From DASYYE01 sp035946955 (GTDB lineage Bacteria; Actinomycetota; Actinomycetes; Streptosporangiales; Streptosporangiaceae): 26,577 nucleotides of DNA. The stretch is from NCBI GenBank assembly GCA_035946955.1, contig DASYYE010000056.1:1-26577 (forward strand), read 5' to 3'. Below the pieces are notes generated by a model. It saw only the letters and a program-made list of their open reading frames with translations. It was not told where the DNA came from and ran no database searches. The position numbers and the translations under genes are program-made. Shown here piece after piece: positions 7,506-14,997 of this stretch (within the stretch, counting starts at the first letter, position 1; each line of letters opens with the position of its first letter).

Positions 7506-7671
7506 GATTAGGCCCGGCCCCGAGCTTGGTTCAGTCTGCGGAACTCGGGTGACGGGCAAGCCCCCCGCTGCTGTCCACCAGCGGCGGCACAGCGGCCGGA
7601 CGGGGACGGATGGTGGGCGGCGCGTCAGGCTCTGGTTACGATCCTGCCGCTGTGACCTGGCTCGCACAACC

Positions 7672-10455
7672 CTAACCGCCGAGCCCTACCGCCCCGGCGT
7701 CCAGTTCGATGATGGACAGGCCCTCGTTGTCAACGATCCCCAGCACCAGTCCGGCGGCGGAGAGGGAGCAGACGGAGCTGCGGCGCCGCATGACCAGCAC
7801 ACACGAGCCTGTCGCCGGGTTCCACACCCGCACCGTGTCGTCGCCTCCCCCGGACACCAGCAGCGGCCTGCTTCCGGGGCCGGTGGTGAAGGCCAGGGAA
7901 GTCACCCAGTGGGCGTGGCCGGTCAGCGGTTTGCCAGCCAGTTCGCCGGTGAGCGGGTCCCACACCCGGACAGTGTGGTCGTCACCGGCGGAGGCCAGCA
8001 CCAGGGCTCCATCCTGGGTGTGCCCGAAGGTAACAGCGCGGACCGCACCACCATGGCCCGTCAAGGGCCTGCCCACCAGCTCGCCAGTGAGCGGGTCCCA
8101 CACCCGGACACTCCGGTCACCGCTGGCCGAGGCCAGCAGCAGCCTCCCCGTACCCTCCTGTCCATTCTCCTTCACGGTGCCGAACGCCACTCCGGCCACC
8201 CAGCCGGCGTGCCCCGTCAATGGCCCACCCACAGGTGCGCCGGTCTCGGCATCCCACACCCGCACCGTGTGGTCCTCACTCGCCGACGCCACCAGCAGCC
8301 GTCCCCCGCCCGCCTCTCCATCCACCTTCGCGGTGCCGAACGCCACCGAGTAGACCGCGCCGCTGTGCCCGGTCAGGGGCGCGCCAGCAGCGGCACCGGT
8401 AAGCGGGTCCCACAGCCGGACGGTCGCGTCACGGCTGGCCGAGGCCAGCAGCAGCCGCCCGTCCGCGGCCTCGCCAAACGCCACCGAGCAGACTGTCTCC
8501 TTGTGCCCGGTGAGCGGCCCGCACACGAGCTCGCCACTGCGGGCGTCGGCCACCACGGCCATGCGGTCACCGCCGCCAGAGGCCACCAGCAGCCGCCCGT
8601 CATCGCTGGTAGCCAGCGCCACCTCGCACAGCCGGTCAACACGCTGGTGCACTGGCCGGCCAGCCGAGCGGAGCCTGAGGGGGTCCCACAGCCGGACCGT
8701 ATGGTCGTCGCTGGCCGAGGCCAGCACCAGCCGGCCGTCCGGGGCCGTGCCGAATGCGACGCTGTTGGCGTCACCGCTGTGGCCGTGCAGAGGCTCACCG
8801 AGCGGCGCACCGGTCAGCGGGTCCCACAGCCGCACCGTCTGGTCGGCGCCGACCGAGGCGAGCAGAAGCCGCTGGCCGCCAGGGGTGGTGCCGAATGCCA
8901 CCCCCCACACGATGTCGGTGTGGCCGGTGAGCGGCCTGCCCACTGGGGTGCTGGTCAGCGGGTCCCACAGCCGGACCGTATGGTCCTCACCGCCGGAGGC
9001 CAGCAGCATCCGCCCCTGCGGGGTCGTGCCGAACGCCACCGACAGGATGCATTCGGTGTGGCCGGTGAGCGGCTCCCCCACGGGGGACCCCCGCAGCGGG
9101 TCCCACAGCCGGATGGCGTTGTCGCCGCCCGCCGAGGCCAGCAGCAGCCGCCCGTCCGGGGTCGTGCCGAACGCCACCGAGACCACCCACTCGCGGTGAC
9201 CGGGGAGTGGCTCGCCGATCGCGGTGCCGGTGAGCGGGTCCCACAGCCGGACCATCTCGTCGAAGCCTCCGGAGGCCAGCAGCAACCGCCCGTCCGGGGC
9301 CGTGCCGAACCCCACGGTCTGTACCCGGTCGTCGTGCCCAGTCAGGGGTTCCCCGAAGGGCTTCCAGGTCAGTGCATCCCACAGCCGTACCGTCTTGTCC
9401 CTGCTGCCGGAGGCGAGCAGCAACTGCCCCTGCGGTGTGGTGCCCAGCGCGACCGAGATGACCCCGTCCGTGTGGCCCGCCAGCGGCTCACCGAGCGGGT
9501 CGCCGGTGAGTGGGTCCCACCGCCGCACCGTCCCTTCGCGGCCGCAGGAGAACAGCAGCAGCCGCCCGTCCGGGATGGTGCCCGCTGCCACCTCGTTCAC
9601 CCAGTCCGGATGCCCGGTGAGGGTGAGGAGGCTGTCATCGCGGCGGGCGTCGGCGAGCAGGGTCCGGTACCACGGGCGGATGGTCCCCGTGTCTCGGGTG
9701 GCGTCTCGGGCGTCCAGCACACAGGCGGCCTCGGCCAGGTACGCGGCGTTCGCGTGGGGGTCTTTGCCCAGCAGCGGGTGTGCACGCTGGTATGCCCGGC
9801 CCGCGTCGCACCAGGGCGGGCCCGGCAGCCCGAGCAGCGGGCCGGCGGTGCGTGGGTCAGTCACGGCCAGGAACCCGGTGTCGGCTGCCAGTTCCGCCAG
9901 CATCTTGGGGCCGGCGGCAGCGGCATGCTGGACGAGGTAGGAGCGCACGTAGGGGTCGGCGGCTGCCCAGTCCCGCCCGTGGGTGCCCAGAGACACCGTG
10001 GCGAGCAGTGCCCGGGTCACGGCCTGTTCCGCAGCGGCCCGGTGCCGGTCCCATTCCCCGTTCGCTAATGGCGCCTTCCACCGGGCAGCGGGCTGCCCGC
10101 GCAGGTAGGCCGCGAGCACGTCACTGTCCAGCCGGTACGCCCGCCGAGACGCGAGCCCCGTGTCATGTGTCAGGTAGCCCGTTGCCTGGTCCAGCAGCCA
10201 CCGCACATCGTCGTCGGTCACCTGCCGGTGCTCGGCATCTGACGCAGCCGCCAGTGCCCGGGCGACTGGCACCCACACCCCCGATCTCGGCAGGCCGGGC
10301 CCTCTGGCCCAAGCCAGCGCCGTCAGCAGCGCACGGGCGGACGGTCCATGCTCGCCCATGGCCACCAAGTCAGCCTCGAATGCGCGCGGCACAGCGTCAG
10401 CTGCATCCTTGCTGGTCTTCCCCACCCGGTCGCCCAATGCCACAAGCCAGCCCAC
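7672..10455 (-). CDS. WD40 double-propeller protein with STAND-like N-terminal region (paralog 2)
   Basis: This 927-aa protein is collinear with its downstream paralog. The N-terminal region (about 1-272) contains ALLTALAWARG, VTDDDVRWLLDQATGYL, SDVLAAYLRGQ and DPYVRSYLVQHAAAAG, again like the post-NTPase part of STAND proteins but with no P-loop. Fourteen blades follow. Blade 8 (around RVDRLCEVALATSDDG) has lost its GH and WD signatures and blade 14 is worn. Blades 10 and 11 carry inserted acidic loops (TAKVDGEAGGG, TVKENGQEGTG). GTG at 10455 follows GAGGGG by 5 bases. The first potential start upstream in frame is not conserved in the paralog. The gene is divergent from xdhC, with 271 bp between. 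Function is unknown; the double propeller suggests multivalent protein binding. Confidence 0.85.
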   Translation of the reverse strand: MGWLVALGDRVGKTSKDAADAVPRAFEADLVAMGEHGPSARALLTALAWARGPGLPRSGVWVPVARALAAASDAEHRQVTDDDVRWLLDQATGYLTHDTGLASRRAYRLDSDVLAAYLRGQPAARWKAPLANGEWDRHRAAAEQAVTRALLATVSLGTHGRDWAAADPYVRSYLVQHAAAAGPKMLAELAADTGFLAVTDPRTAGPLLGLPGPPWCDAGRAYQRAHPLLGKDPHANAAYLAEAACVLDARDATRDTGTIRPWYRTLLADARRDDSLLTLTGHPDWVNEVAAGTIPDGRLLLFSCGREGTVRRWDPLTGDPLGEPLAGHTDGVISVALGTTPQGQLLLASGSRDKTVRLWDALTWKPFGEPLTGHDDRVQTVGFGTAPDGRLLLASGGFDEMVRLWDPLTGTAIGEPLPGHREWVVSVAFGTTPDGRLLLASAGGDNAIRLWDPLRGSPVGEPLTGHTECILSVAFGTTPQGRMLLASGGEDHTVRLWDPLTSTPVGRPLTGHTDIVWGVAFGTTPGGQRLLLASVGADQTVRLWDPLTGAPLGEPLHGHSGDANSVAFGTAPDGRLVLASASDDHTVRLWDPLRLRSAGRPVHQRVDRLCEVALATSDDGRLLVASGGGDRMAVVADARSGELVCGPLTGHKETVCSVAFGEAADGRLLLASASRDATVRLWDPLTGAAAGAPLTGHSGAVYSVAFGTAKVDGEAGGGRLLVASASEDHTVRVWDAETGAPVGGPLTGHAGWVAGVAFGTVKENGQEGTGRLLLASASGDRSVRVWDPLTGELVGRPLTGHGGAVRAVTFGHTQDGALVLASAGDDHTVRVWDPLTGELAGKPLTGHAHWVTSLAFTTGPGSRPLLVSGGGDDTVRVWNPATGSCVLVMRRRSSVCSLSAAGLVLGIVDNEGLSIIELDAGAVGLGG

Positions 10456-10650
10456 AGCGCCCCTCGGAGCTAGTTCCGTTTGACCCGTACTTTGGCCTGG
10501 CCCGAGCTTGGTTGAGTCTGCGGAACTCGGTGACAGGCAAGCCCGCGCTGCTGCCCACCAGCTACGGCACAGTGGCCGTACGGGGACGGTGGTGGCTCGC
10601 GCGTCAGGCTCTGGCTACGATCCTCCCGCTGTGGCCTGGATCGCACAACC
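7672..10650 (-). repeat. Tandem duplication unit B (WD40 gene 2 plus upstream block)
   Basis: This is the partner of 4692-7671. The upstream block 10490-10650 matches 7506-7671, for example in CGAGCTTGGTT, AGTCTGCGGAACTCGG and GCGTCAGGCTCTGG. A 95-base run inside the genes (10289-10383 versus 7306-7400) is identical. Divergence elsewhere is clearly higher, so parts of the duplication have been kept or made identical. Confidence 0.8.
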
Positions 10651-10726
10651 TTGTCCGCTTCACTGGGGCCGCCAGATTGGCGCAGACGTAGGCTGGGACT
10701 CAGCCCGGTTACGCGAGAGTGCAGAG
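10456..10726. promoter_or_regulatory. Divergent region between WD40 gene 2 and xdhC-like gene
   Basis: Most of this stretch (10490-10650) is the duplicated upstream block shared with WD40 gene 1, so it probably carries the WD40 promoter. I could not assign clear -35/-10 hexamers. A minus-strand open frame (10733-10470) runs through it, but its copy upstream of gene 1 is disrupted by indels, so I do not call it a gene. Confidence 0.4.
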
Positions 10727-11842
10727 GTGACAACCGTGCGCGACATCCTCGACGAGGTCGCGAAGTGGTGGGAGGCCGGGGAGGCGTTCGGCCTCGCGCG
10801 GGTGGTTGCGACGTTCCGCAGCGCGCCCCGTGACCCCGGTGCCGCCATGGCGGTGTCCGCGGGCGGCGAGGTGGCCGGCAGCGTCTCCGGCGGCTGTGTC
10901 GAGGGTGCCGTCTACGACCTGGCCCAGCAGGTCCGCCAGACTGGTCAGCCGGTGCTGCGGAGGTTCGGTGTCAGCGACGACGCGGCCCTGAGCGTGGGGC
11001 TCACCTGTGGCGGCATCATCGAGGTCTTTGTCGAGCCGGTCAGCCTGGCTCACTTCCCCGAGTTCGGGGACATCACCGCCGCCATCGCAGCGGGTGACCC
11101 GGTGGCCGTGGCGACCGTGGTGGCCGGCCCTGGCAGCGTCGGGGCCCGCCGCGTGCTCTGGCCGCTGCCAGCGGATGCGGTGGGGACGCTGGGTGCGGGG
11201 GACCGGCTGGACCAGGCCGTGGACGACGACGGGCGCGGGATGCTCGCCCAGGGGCTGACCGGCTTGCGCCACTACGGTGAGCACGGCGAACGGCGCGCCG
11301 ACGAACTCGCGGTGTTCGTCCAGTCGTTCGCACCCCCGCCGCGGATGCTGGTCTTCGGTGCGATCGACTTCGCCGCGGCCGTGGCACGGGCCGGGAAGTT
11401 CCTCGGCTACCACGTGACGGTGTGCGATGCCCGCCCGGTGTTCGCGACCGCCGCCCGGTTCCCCGACGCCGACGAGGTCGTCGTGGACTGGCCGCACCGT
11501 TACCTGGCGCGCACCGCCGTGGACGAGCGCACGGTGGTCTGCGTCCTCACCCACGACCCCAAATTCGACGTGCCCCTGCTCGAGGTGGCGCTGCGCACTC
11601 AGGCTGGCTACATCGGCGCGATGGGCAGCAGGCGCACGCACTCCGACCGCCTCGCCCGGCTGCGCGAGGCCGGGCTGAGCGAGGCCGAGCTTTCCCACCT
11701 GCGTTCGCCGATCGGGCTGGACCTCGGCGCCCGCACCCCCGAGGAGACGGCCGTGTCGGTGGCTGCCGAGCTCATCAAGCTGCGCTGGGGAGGGTCCGGG
11801 CACCCGCTGACCGAGACCGACGGCCGCATCCACCACGACTGA
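10727..11842 (+). CDS. XdhC/CoxI family protein (molybdenum hydroxylase maturation)
   Basis: This 371-aa protein has the two parts of the XdhC family. The N-terminal XdhC/CoxI domain shows GLARVVATFRSAPRDPGAAM and GGEVAGSVSGGCVEGAVY, and the C-terminal Rossmann-like domain shows PRMLVFGAIDFAAAVA, GYHVTVCDARPVF and GYIGAMGSRRTHSDRL. Members insert or protect sulfurated molybdenum cofactor for xanthine-dehydrogenase and CO-dehydrogenase-type enzymes. The open frame extends upstream to 10508, but family homology starts at the GTG at 10727 (MTTVRDILDEV); GTG 10736 is an alternative. The next gene, 8 bases downstream, is a MocA-like cytidylyltransferase. Together they look like a cofactor maturation pair, although no molybdenum enzyme is encoded in the window. 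Conserved Cys in GGCVEG and in LTCGGIIEVF are present. Confidence 0.88.
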   Translation: MTTVRDILDEVAKWWEAGEAFGLARVVATFRSAPRDPGAAMAVSAGGEVAGSVSGGCVEGAVYDLAQQVRQTGQPVLRRFGVSDDAALSVGLTCGGIIEVFVEPVSLAHFPEFGDITAAIAAGDPVAVATVVAGPGSVGARRVLWPLPADAVGTLGAGDRLDQAVDDDGRGMLAQGLTGLRHYGEHGERRADELAVFVQSFAPPPRMLVFGAIDFAAAVARAGKFLGYHVTVCDARPVFATAARFPDADEVVVDWPHRYLARTAVDERTVVCVLTHDPKFDVPLLEVALRTQAGYIGAMGSRRTHSDRLARLREAGLSEAELSHLRSPIGLDLGARTPEETAVSVAAELIKLRWGGSGHPLTETDGRIHHD

Positions 11843-11850
11843 GCCAGGCC

Positions 11851-12480
11851 ATGGGGGAGCGCGCCGCCAGCCACCGCACTGCCAGCGACCGCACCGCCAG
11901 TGACAGCGCCGCCGGGGTGCTGCTGGCCGCGGGGGAGGGGCGCCGCCTGGGCACTCCCAAGGCGCTCGTCGAAGTCGGCGGTGTGCGGCTGGTCGACCGC
12001 GGGGTGCGGCTGCTGCGCGACGGCGGCTGCGACCCCGTGGTGGTGGTCACCGGAGCGGTGGTGGTGGCGGTGCCTGGCGCGCTTGCCGTGCACAACCCAG
12101 ACTGGCGCGCTGGCATGTCCACCTCGTTCGCCGCCGGGCTGGGTGCCCTGCCTGGCACCTGCCCGGCCGCGGTGGTCGCTCTCGTGGACCAGCCCCTGGT
12201 AGGCCCCGAGGCGGTCCGCCGCCTGGTGGCGGCCTGGCGTGGGGGTGCGGGTCTGGCGGTCGCCACCTACGGTGGCCGCCCCCGGAACCCGGTCCTGTTC
12301 GAGCGCAGCCACTGGGCGAGTGCAGTGGCCGCGGCCACCGGCGACGCCGGGGCACGCGGCTACCTGAGGGCCCAGGCAGACCAGGTGAGCCTGGTGGAGT
12401 GCGCTGACACCGGCAGCCCCGACGACCTGGACACGCCGGCCGACCTCGCCCGGATCAGCCAGTTGCTGGCGCGTCGCTGA
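11851..12480 (+). CDS. MocA-like molybdenum cofactor cytidylyltransferase / NTP transferase
   Basis: The 209-aa product is an NTP_transf_3 family nucleotidyltransferase. LLAAGEGRRLGTPKAL (residues 24-39) is the nucleotide-binding motif. HNPDWRAGMSTSFAAGL and VALVDQPLVGPE contain the expected substrate loop and metal-binding Asp. MocA enzymes add CMP to the molybdopterin cofactor for XDH- and CODH-type enzymes. The XdhC partner immediately upstream supports that role over the GMP-adding MobA. ATG 11851 follows the xdhC stop by 8 bases. The first 20 residues are a Ser/Thr/Ala-rich quasi-repeat (ASHRT, ASDRT, ASDSA) from a 15-base DNA repeat and precede the domain, so an internal start cannot be excluded. 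The last 26 bases overlap the convergent aldose epimerase gene. Confidence 0.85.
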   Translation: MGERAASHRTASDRTASDSAAGVLLAAGEGRRLGTPKALVEVGGVRLVDRGVRLLRDGGCDPVVVVTGAVVVAVPGALAVHNPDWRAGMSTSFAAGLGALPGTCPAAVVALVDQPLVGPEAVRRLVAAWRGGAGLAVATYGGRPRNPVLFERSHWASAVAAATGDAGARGYLRAQADQVSLVECADTGSPDDLDTPADLARISQLLARR

Positions 12481-13432
12481 CCGCGATTCCCCATGTGTGG
12501 GTGACGGCGTCACCGGGGTCCAGCACCAGCAGGTCCGTCCCGCTGGCGAAAGCGTTCGGCGGGCAGGTCATGGGCTCCACGGCCAGTGCGCGCCTGCGGC
12601 GGCCGGGCGCCAGGGTGTCGCCGGAGAACGCCTGCAGCCAGCCGTACCCCGGCCCGGCCCACAGGGTCACCTGCACGCTGCCCCCGGTGAGCCTGGCCCA
12701 GGCCCGGCCCTCGCTGTCACGCGTCAGCCCGGTGAACGAATGGTCCAGCCTTGTCGTCCCGACCAGGGCGCCAGCGCGGAAGTCCAGCTCGGTGCCGGTG
12801 ACGTCGGACAGCGGCCCGTCCGGGATGCCGCGGCTGTCGGTTGGCAGCCACCGCGCGGCCGGCAGTTCCAGCCTGCACTCGTCCACACTGACGCCGGTGG
12901 ACAGGTAGGGGTGGGCGCCAGCACCGTACGGTGCTGGACGCGACCCGGTGTTGTGCGCGGTCACGGTGCACCGCAGGCCCGTGTCGGGGTCCAGGTGGTA
13001 CCCCACCTCGATTTGGATGCAAAACGGGTAGCCCGCGTGCCCGAGCAGCGCCAGGCTCAGCCAGACCTCGTGCCTGGACCGCCTGGCCAGCGACCAGGTT
13101 GACCAGCGGGTGAGGCCATGGATCGCATTGCCCGCGCGGGGCTCGCTGAGGTCGAGCTGGTAGCTGGTCCCCGCGATGGCATACCGTCCGCCGTCGACCC
13201 GGTTGGGCCAGGGGAGGAGCAGCTGGCCCGCCGCGCCCGGCGGCAGCTCGTCGGACGGGTAGCCGTCGAGCACCCCCCGCCCACGGTGGTTCAGCGTGCG
13301 GAGCCCGGCACCGAGCCCGGTGACAACCGCCTCGTAGTCACCCGCCCCGATCGTGTACTGCGTTCCCGTGACCGGGATCATCGCGGTGTCTGCTCCCTGC
13401 CTGCCGGGCAGCCCCGGCGCGGTCCACGCCAC
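12455..13432 (-). CDS. Aldose 1-epimerase family protein
   Basis: This 325-aa beta-sandwich enzyme of the galactose mutarotase family is expected to interconvert alpha and beta anomers of a hexose. It belongs to the YihR/GalM-like branch rather than having a proven substrate. Key residues are visible: PWPNRVDGGRY (around 74-84), a catalytic-type His105 in NAIHGLTR, His174 in GAGAHPYLS and the general base Glu286 in AVEPMTCPPNAF. The GTG at 13432 gives an N-terminal extension of 17 residues before Met18 (13381), which begins close to the family core, so 13381 is a possible start. The 3' end overlaps the cytidylyltransferase gene by 26 bases tail to tail. A strong hairpin lies just upstream, ending the preceding minus-strand operon. 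Confidence 0.88.
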   Translation of the reverse strand: MAWTAPGLPGRQGADTAMIPVTGTQYTIGAGDYEAVVTGLGAGLRTLNHRGRGVLDGYPSDELPPGAAGQLLLPWPNRVDGGRYAIAGTSYQLDLSEPRAGNAIHGLTRWSTWSLARRSRHEVWLSLALLGHAGYPFCIQIEVGYHLDPDTGLRCTVTAHNTGSRPAPYGAGAHPYLSTGVSVDECRLELPAARWLPTDSRGIPDGPLSDVTGTELDFRAGALVGTTRLDHSFTGLTRDSEGRAWARLTGGSVQVTLWAGPGYGWLQAFSGDTLAPGRRRRALAVEPMTCPPNAFASGTDLLVLDPGDAVTHTWGIAVSDAPATG

Positions 13433-13463
13433 AGGCCACCAGTCTGCCAGGGGGAGGAGATGC

Positions 13464-13510
13464 GCCGACGGGGCTGCTTGGGGAGCGGGGGGACCGTCAG
13501 CCCCGTCGGC
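13464..13510 (-). terminator. 13-bp stem-loop after the unknown gene pair
   Basis: GCCGACGGGGCTG (13464-13476) is perfectly complementary to CAGCCCCGTCGGC (13498-13510), with a 21-base loop. It lies 42 bases past the stop of the minus-strand gene at 13552 and 31 bases before the aldose epimerase start. No T-tract follows on the minus strand, so it may be a Rho-assisted or weak terminator, or an mRNA-end stabiliser. Confidence 0.6.
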
Positions 13511-13551
13511 AATTGCACACTAGCGGCCTTGGCGACGAATCAGGGCCAACT

Positions 13552-14370
13552 TCACCAACCTCCGCGTACACCATCGGCGCGCGCAAGCCAGCCATTGCGT
13601 ACCGCTTCGGCCGCTAGCACGCCAAACAGGTAGAAGTACGCCGACTCCTCATCAGGGAATGAACGCACCTCGTGACGGGCGCCTGCGGCCGCCATGAAGA
13701 CCTCGAACCCATCCACGGTGGGCAGCAGGCACAGCGTCCCGTCGACCTCACCCTCGAGTGTGTAGGCGCTGCGTGGGATGGCGGCGAGGTCGGCGAGCTC
13801 GCAGAAGATGTCCCGGGTCGCCACGCGCTGCCTGCGAGCTGACCGCCCGCCATTGTCCTGCGAGTGGGTTTCCGGCCGACCGACTGTGAGCTGCGACGAT
13901 GGGTCGAATGGCAGAGGCGGGGTGGGTGCGGAACCGTACGGGTAGGCCGCAACAGGTGTCTGTTCGGACAACGGCTGGCCAAAGGTCAGCGGCCGGTCGA
14001 GGCGTTCCTCAGTGAGACCGGTCACATCCTCCCGGAACGCCAGGAGCTCGAAGACACCGCGGTCGATCTGCCAGTAACCCAGCCGCAGCGCCCGGCTCGC
14101 CTCCATGCCGAGGTAGGCGATGTGCAGTCGGTCACCAAGGTCGTCGAGGACGATGCACGGTTCGCCGCGGAACACACCCACCGGCCGCGACTCCCACAGC
14201 CCGTCGATCTCCGCGCGGATCACCCGCTTGCGCCAGTGCCCGGTGGCAGGCTCGAAGCCGAGTTCCTCCGGGGGAGGGCACGCGGCATACAGCACCACGT
14301 CCGCGTTTGAGGGGCCCACACCCGCCTCGTACGGCACGCCCCGGTAGGTGGCCATCAGCCGGTACCTCAT
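13552..14370 (-). CDS. Uncharacterised protein, second gene of coupled pair
   Basis: I do not recognise a named family in this 272-aa protein. Its first 130 residues are well ordered and strand-rich (RYRLMATYRGVPYEAGV, EPCIVLDDLGDRLHIAYLG, LGYWQIDRGVFELL). Then comes a low-complexity Pro/Ser/Thr linker (about 140-185), and then a second small domain ending in FPDEESAYFYLFGVLAAEAVRNGWL. There is no signal peptide or membrane segment. The layout (soluble, acidic-aromatic C-terminal helix, coupled to a small upstream gene) reminds me of immunity proteins of polymorphic toxin systems, but that is inference. The ATG overlaps the upstream gene's stop by 4 bases (ATGA), so the two proteins are probably made together. 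Confidence 0.75.
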   Translation of the reverse strand: MRYRLMATYRGVPYEAGVGPSNADVVLYAACPPPEELGFEPATGHWRKRVIRAEIDGLWESRPVGVFRGEPCIVLDDLGDRLHIAYLGMEASRALRLGYWQIDRGVFELLAFREDVTGLTEERLDRPLTFGQPLSEQTPVAAYPYGSAPTPPLPFDPSSQLTVGRPETHSQDNGGRSARRQRVATRDIFCELADLAAIPRSAYTLEGEVDGTLCLLPTVDGFEVFMAAAGARHEVRSFPDEESAYFYLFGVLAAEAVRNGWLARADGVRGGW

Positions 14371-14804
14371 CGCGGGCTCCGCCTCAGCCAGGCCTGGCCG
14401 TCAAAGCGGGCGACGAGGTCGCGCCCACCGTGGGTGACGCGCTGGATCTCGGCGCCCACCGGGATCGGGATCGGCAGCGTGAAGAACTCCTCGGCCGTAG
14501 GTGCCGGCCCGTAGGAGTTCGCGGGGGGCAGCGGTACCAGCGATGCCGACATGTCCAGTGCCGGCCAGCACATGAGGAACAATTCCGGCATTTCCGCGGA
14601 GAAGTCCGAACCGGGGTACCCGAGGCGCAGCGCATGGAAGAACCCCGCCGGGTCGCTGAAGGTGCACTCGGCCGCCCGGTACACGTAGCCGGCTATCACG
14701 GATCTCTGCCCGCTGAGGTAAGGCTCGACGAGGCGGGGAGGGATCGCCTTCACCAACGGCGTCCCCGGCTCGAGGATCCTCGTCTCGGGCTCGGCCTGCG
14801 TCAC
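14367..14804 (-). CDS. Uncharacterised small protein, first gene of coupled pair
   Basis: This 145-aa protein is of unknown family. Its most distinctive stretch is VKAIPPRLVEPYLSGQRS followed by VIAGYVYRAAE, HALRLGYPGSDF and a C-terminal IPVGAEIQRVTHGGRDLVARF that looks like closing beta strands. GTG 14804 is chosen because GAGGGGAG lies 3 bases upstream; the frame is open further to 14891 without a comparable site. No signal peptide or membrane helix is seen. It is the promoter-proximal member of a two-gene operon, divergent from aroC. The VIAGYVYRA segment is a possible ADP-ribosyltransferase-like first strand with Arg, but I cannot find the rest of such an active site with confidence. Confidence 0.75.
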   Translation of the reverse strand: MTQAEPETRILEPGTPLVKAIPPRLVEPYLSGQRSVIAGYVYRAAECTFSDPAGFFHALRLGYPGSDFSAEMPELFLMCWPALDMSASLVPLPPANSYGPAPTAEEFFTLPIPIPVGAEIQRVTHGGRDLVARFDGQAWLRRSPR

Positions 14805-14831
14805 TCGCTCCCCTCGGGTGTCATTGGTGGC

Positions 14832-14864
14832 CTGTTGTGTGATACCTGACCTGCCGGTCAACAG
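14832..14864. promoter_or_regulatory. Nested dyad, possible operator between unknown pair and aroC
   Basis: TGACC-TGCC-GGTCA (14847-14860) is a perfect 5-bp dyad. It is enclosed by CTGTTG (14832-14837) and CAACAG (14859-14864), also complementary. It sits 28 bases upstream of the minus-strand GTG at 14804 and 134 bases upstream of aroC. The position fits an operator for the unknown pair. TTGACC on the minus strand overlaps it and resembles a -35 box, without a well-spaced -10. Confidence 0.4.
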
Positions 14865-14997
14865 AGCCGGACACAGGGAAGAAACAGGCACTCAAGACTC
14901 TCATATGCCAATTTTCACCTCAACCTGGTTGGCTGGCATGTCGCGTTCCGGTCGGCGCGCGGTCAGGCGCCGTAGCGCCTCATGGGAGGATCGCAGC

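Larger units (their letters stand above)
4692..7671 (-). repeat. Tandem duplication unit A (WD40 gene 1 plus upstream block)
   Basis: This is a direct copy of 7672-10650. Homology covers the gene and also 166 bp of upstream, apparently non-coding DNA (7506-7671), ending exactly at the stop codon of the next gene copy. The upstream blocks differ by small insertions and deletions that shift every frame, whereas the genes keep frame. This argues that the block is regulatory or relic rather than coding. Confidence 0.8.

Noticed and set aside
4980..9600. CRISPR-like periodic repeats in the WD40 region
   Set aside because: The periodicity of about 130 bases is that of WD40 blades in coding frame; the units are diverged and there are no spacers. 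No CRISPR array is present in the window.
7504..10068. Plus-strand open frame of 854 codons opposite WD40 gene 2
   Set aside because: It is the antisense shadow of a GC-rich repetitive gene; its product is Arg/Pro/Gly/His-rich repeats with no domain, and the same shadow exists opposite gene 1.
10470..10733. Minus-strand 87-codon open frame upstream of WD40 gene 2
   Set aside because: The duplicated block upstream of gene 1 has indels that break this frame, so coding constraint is not supported.
14838..14861. TTGACC/TATCAC as a complete sigma-70-type promoter for the unknown pair
   Set aside because: The spacing between the two hexamers is 11 bases, too short for a functional -35/-10 pair.
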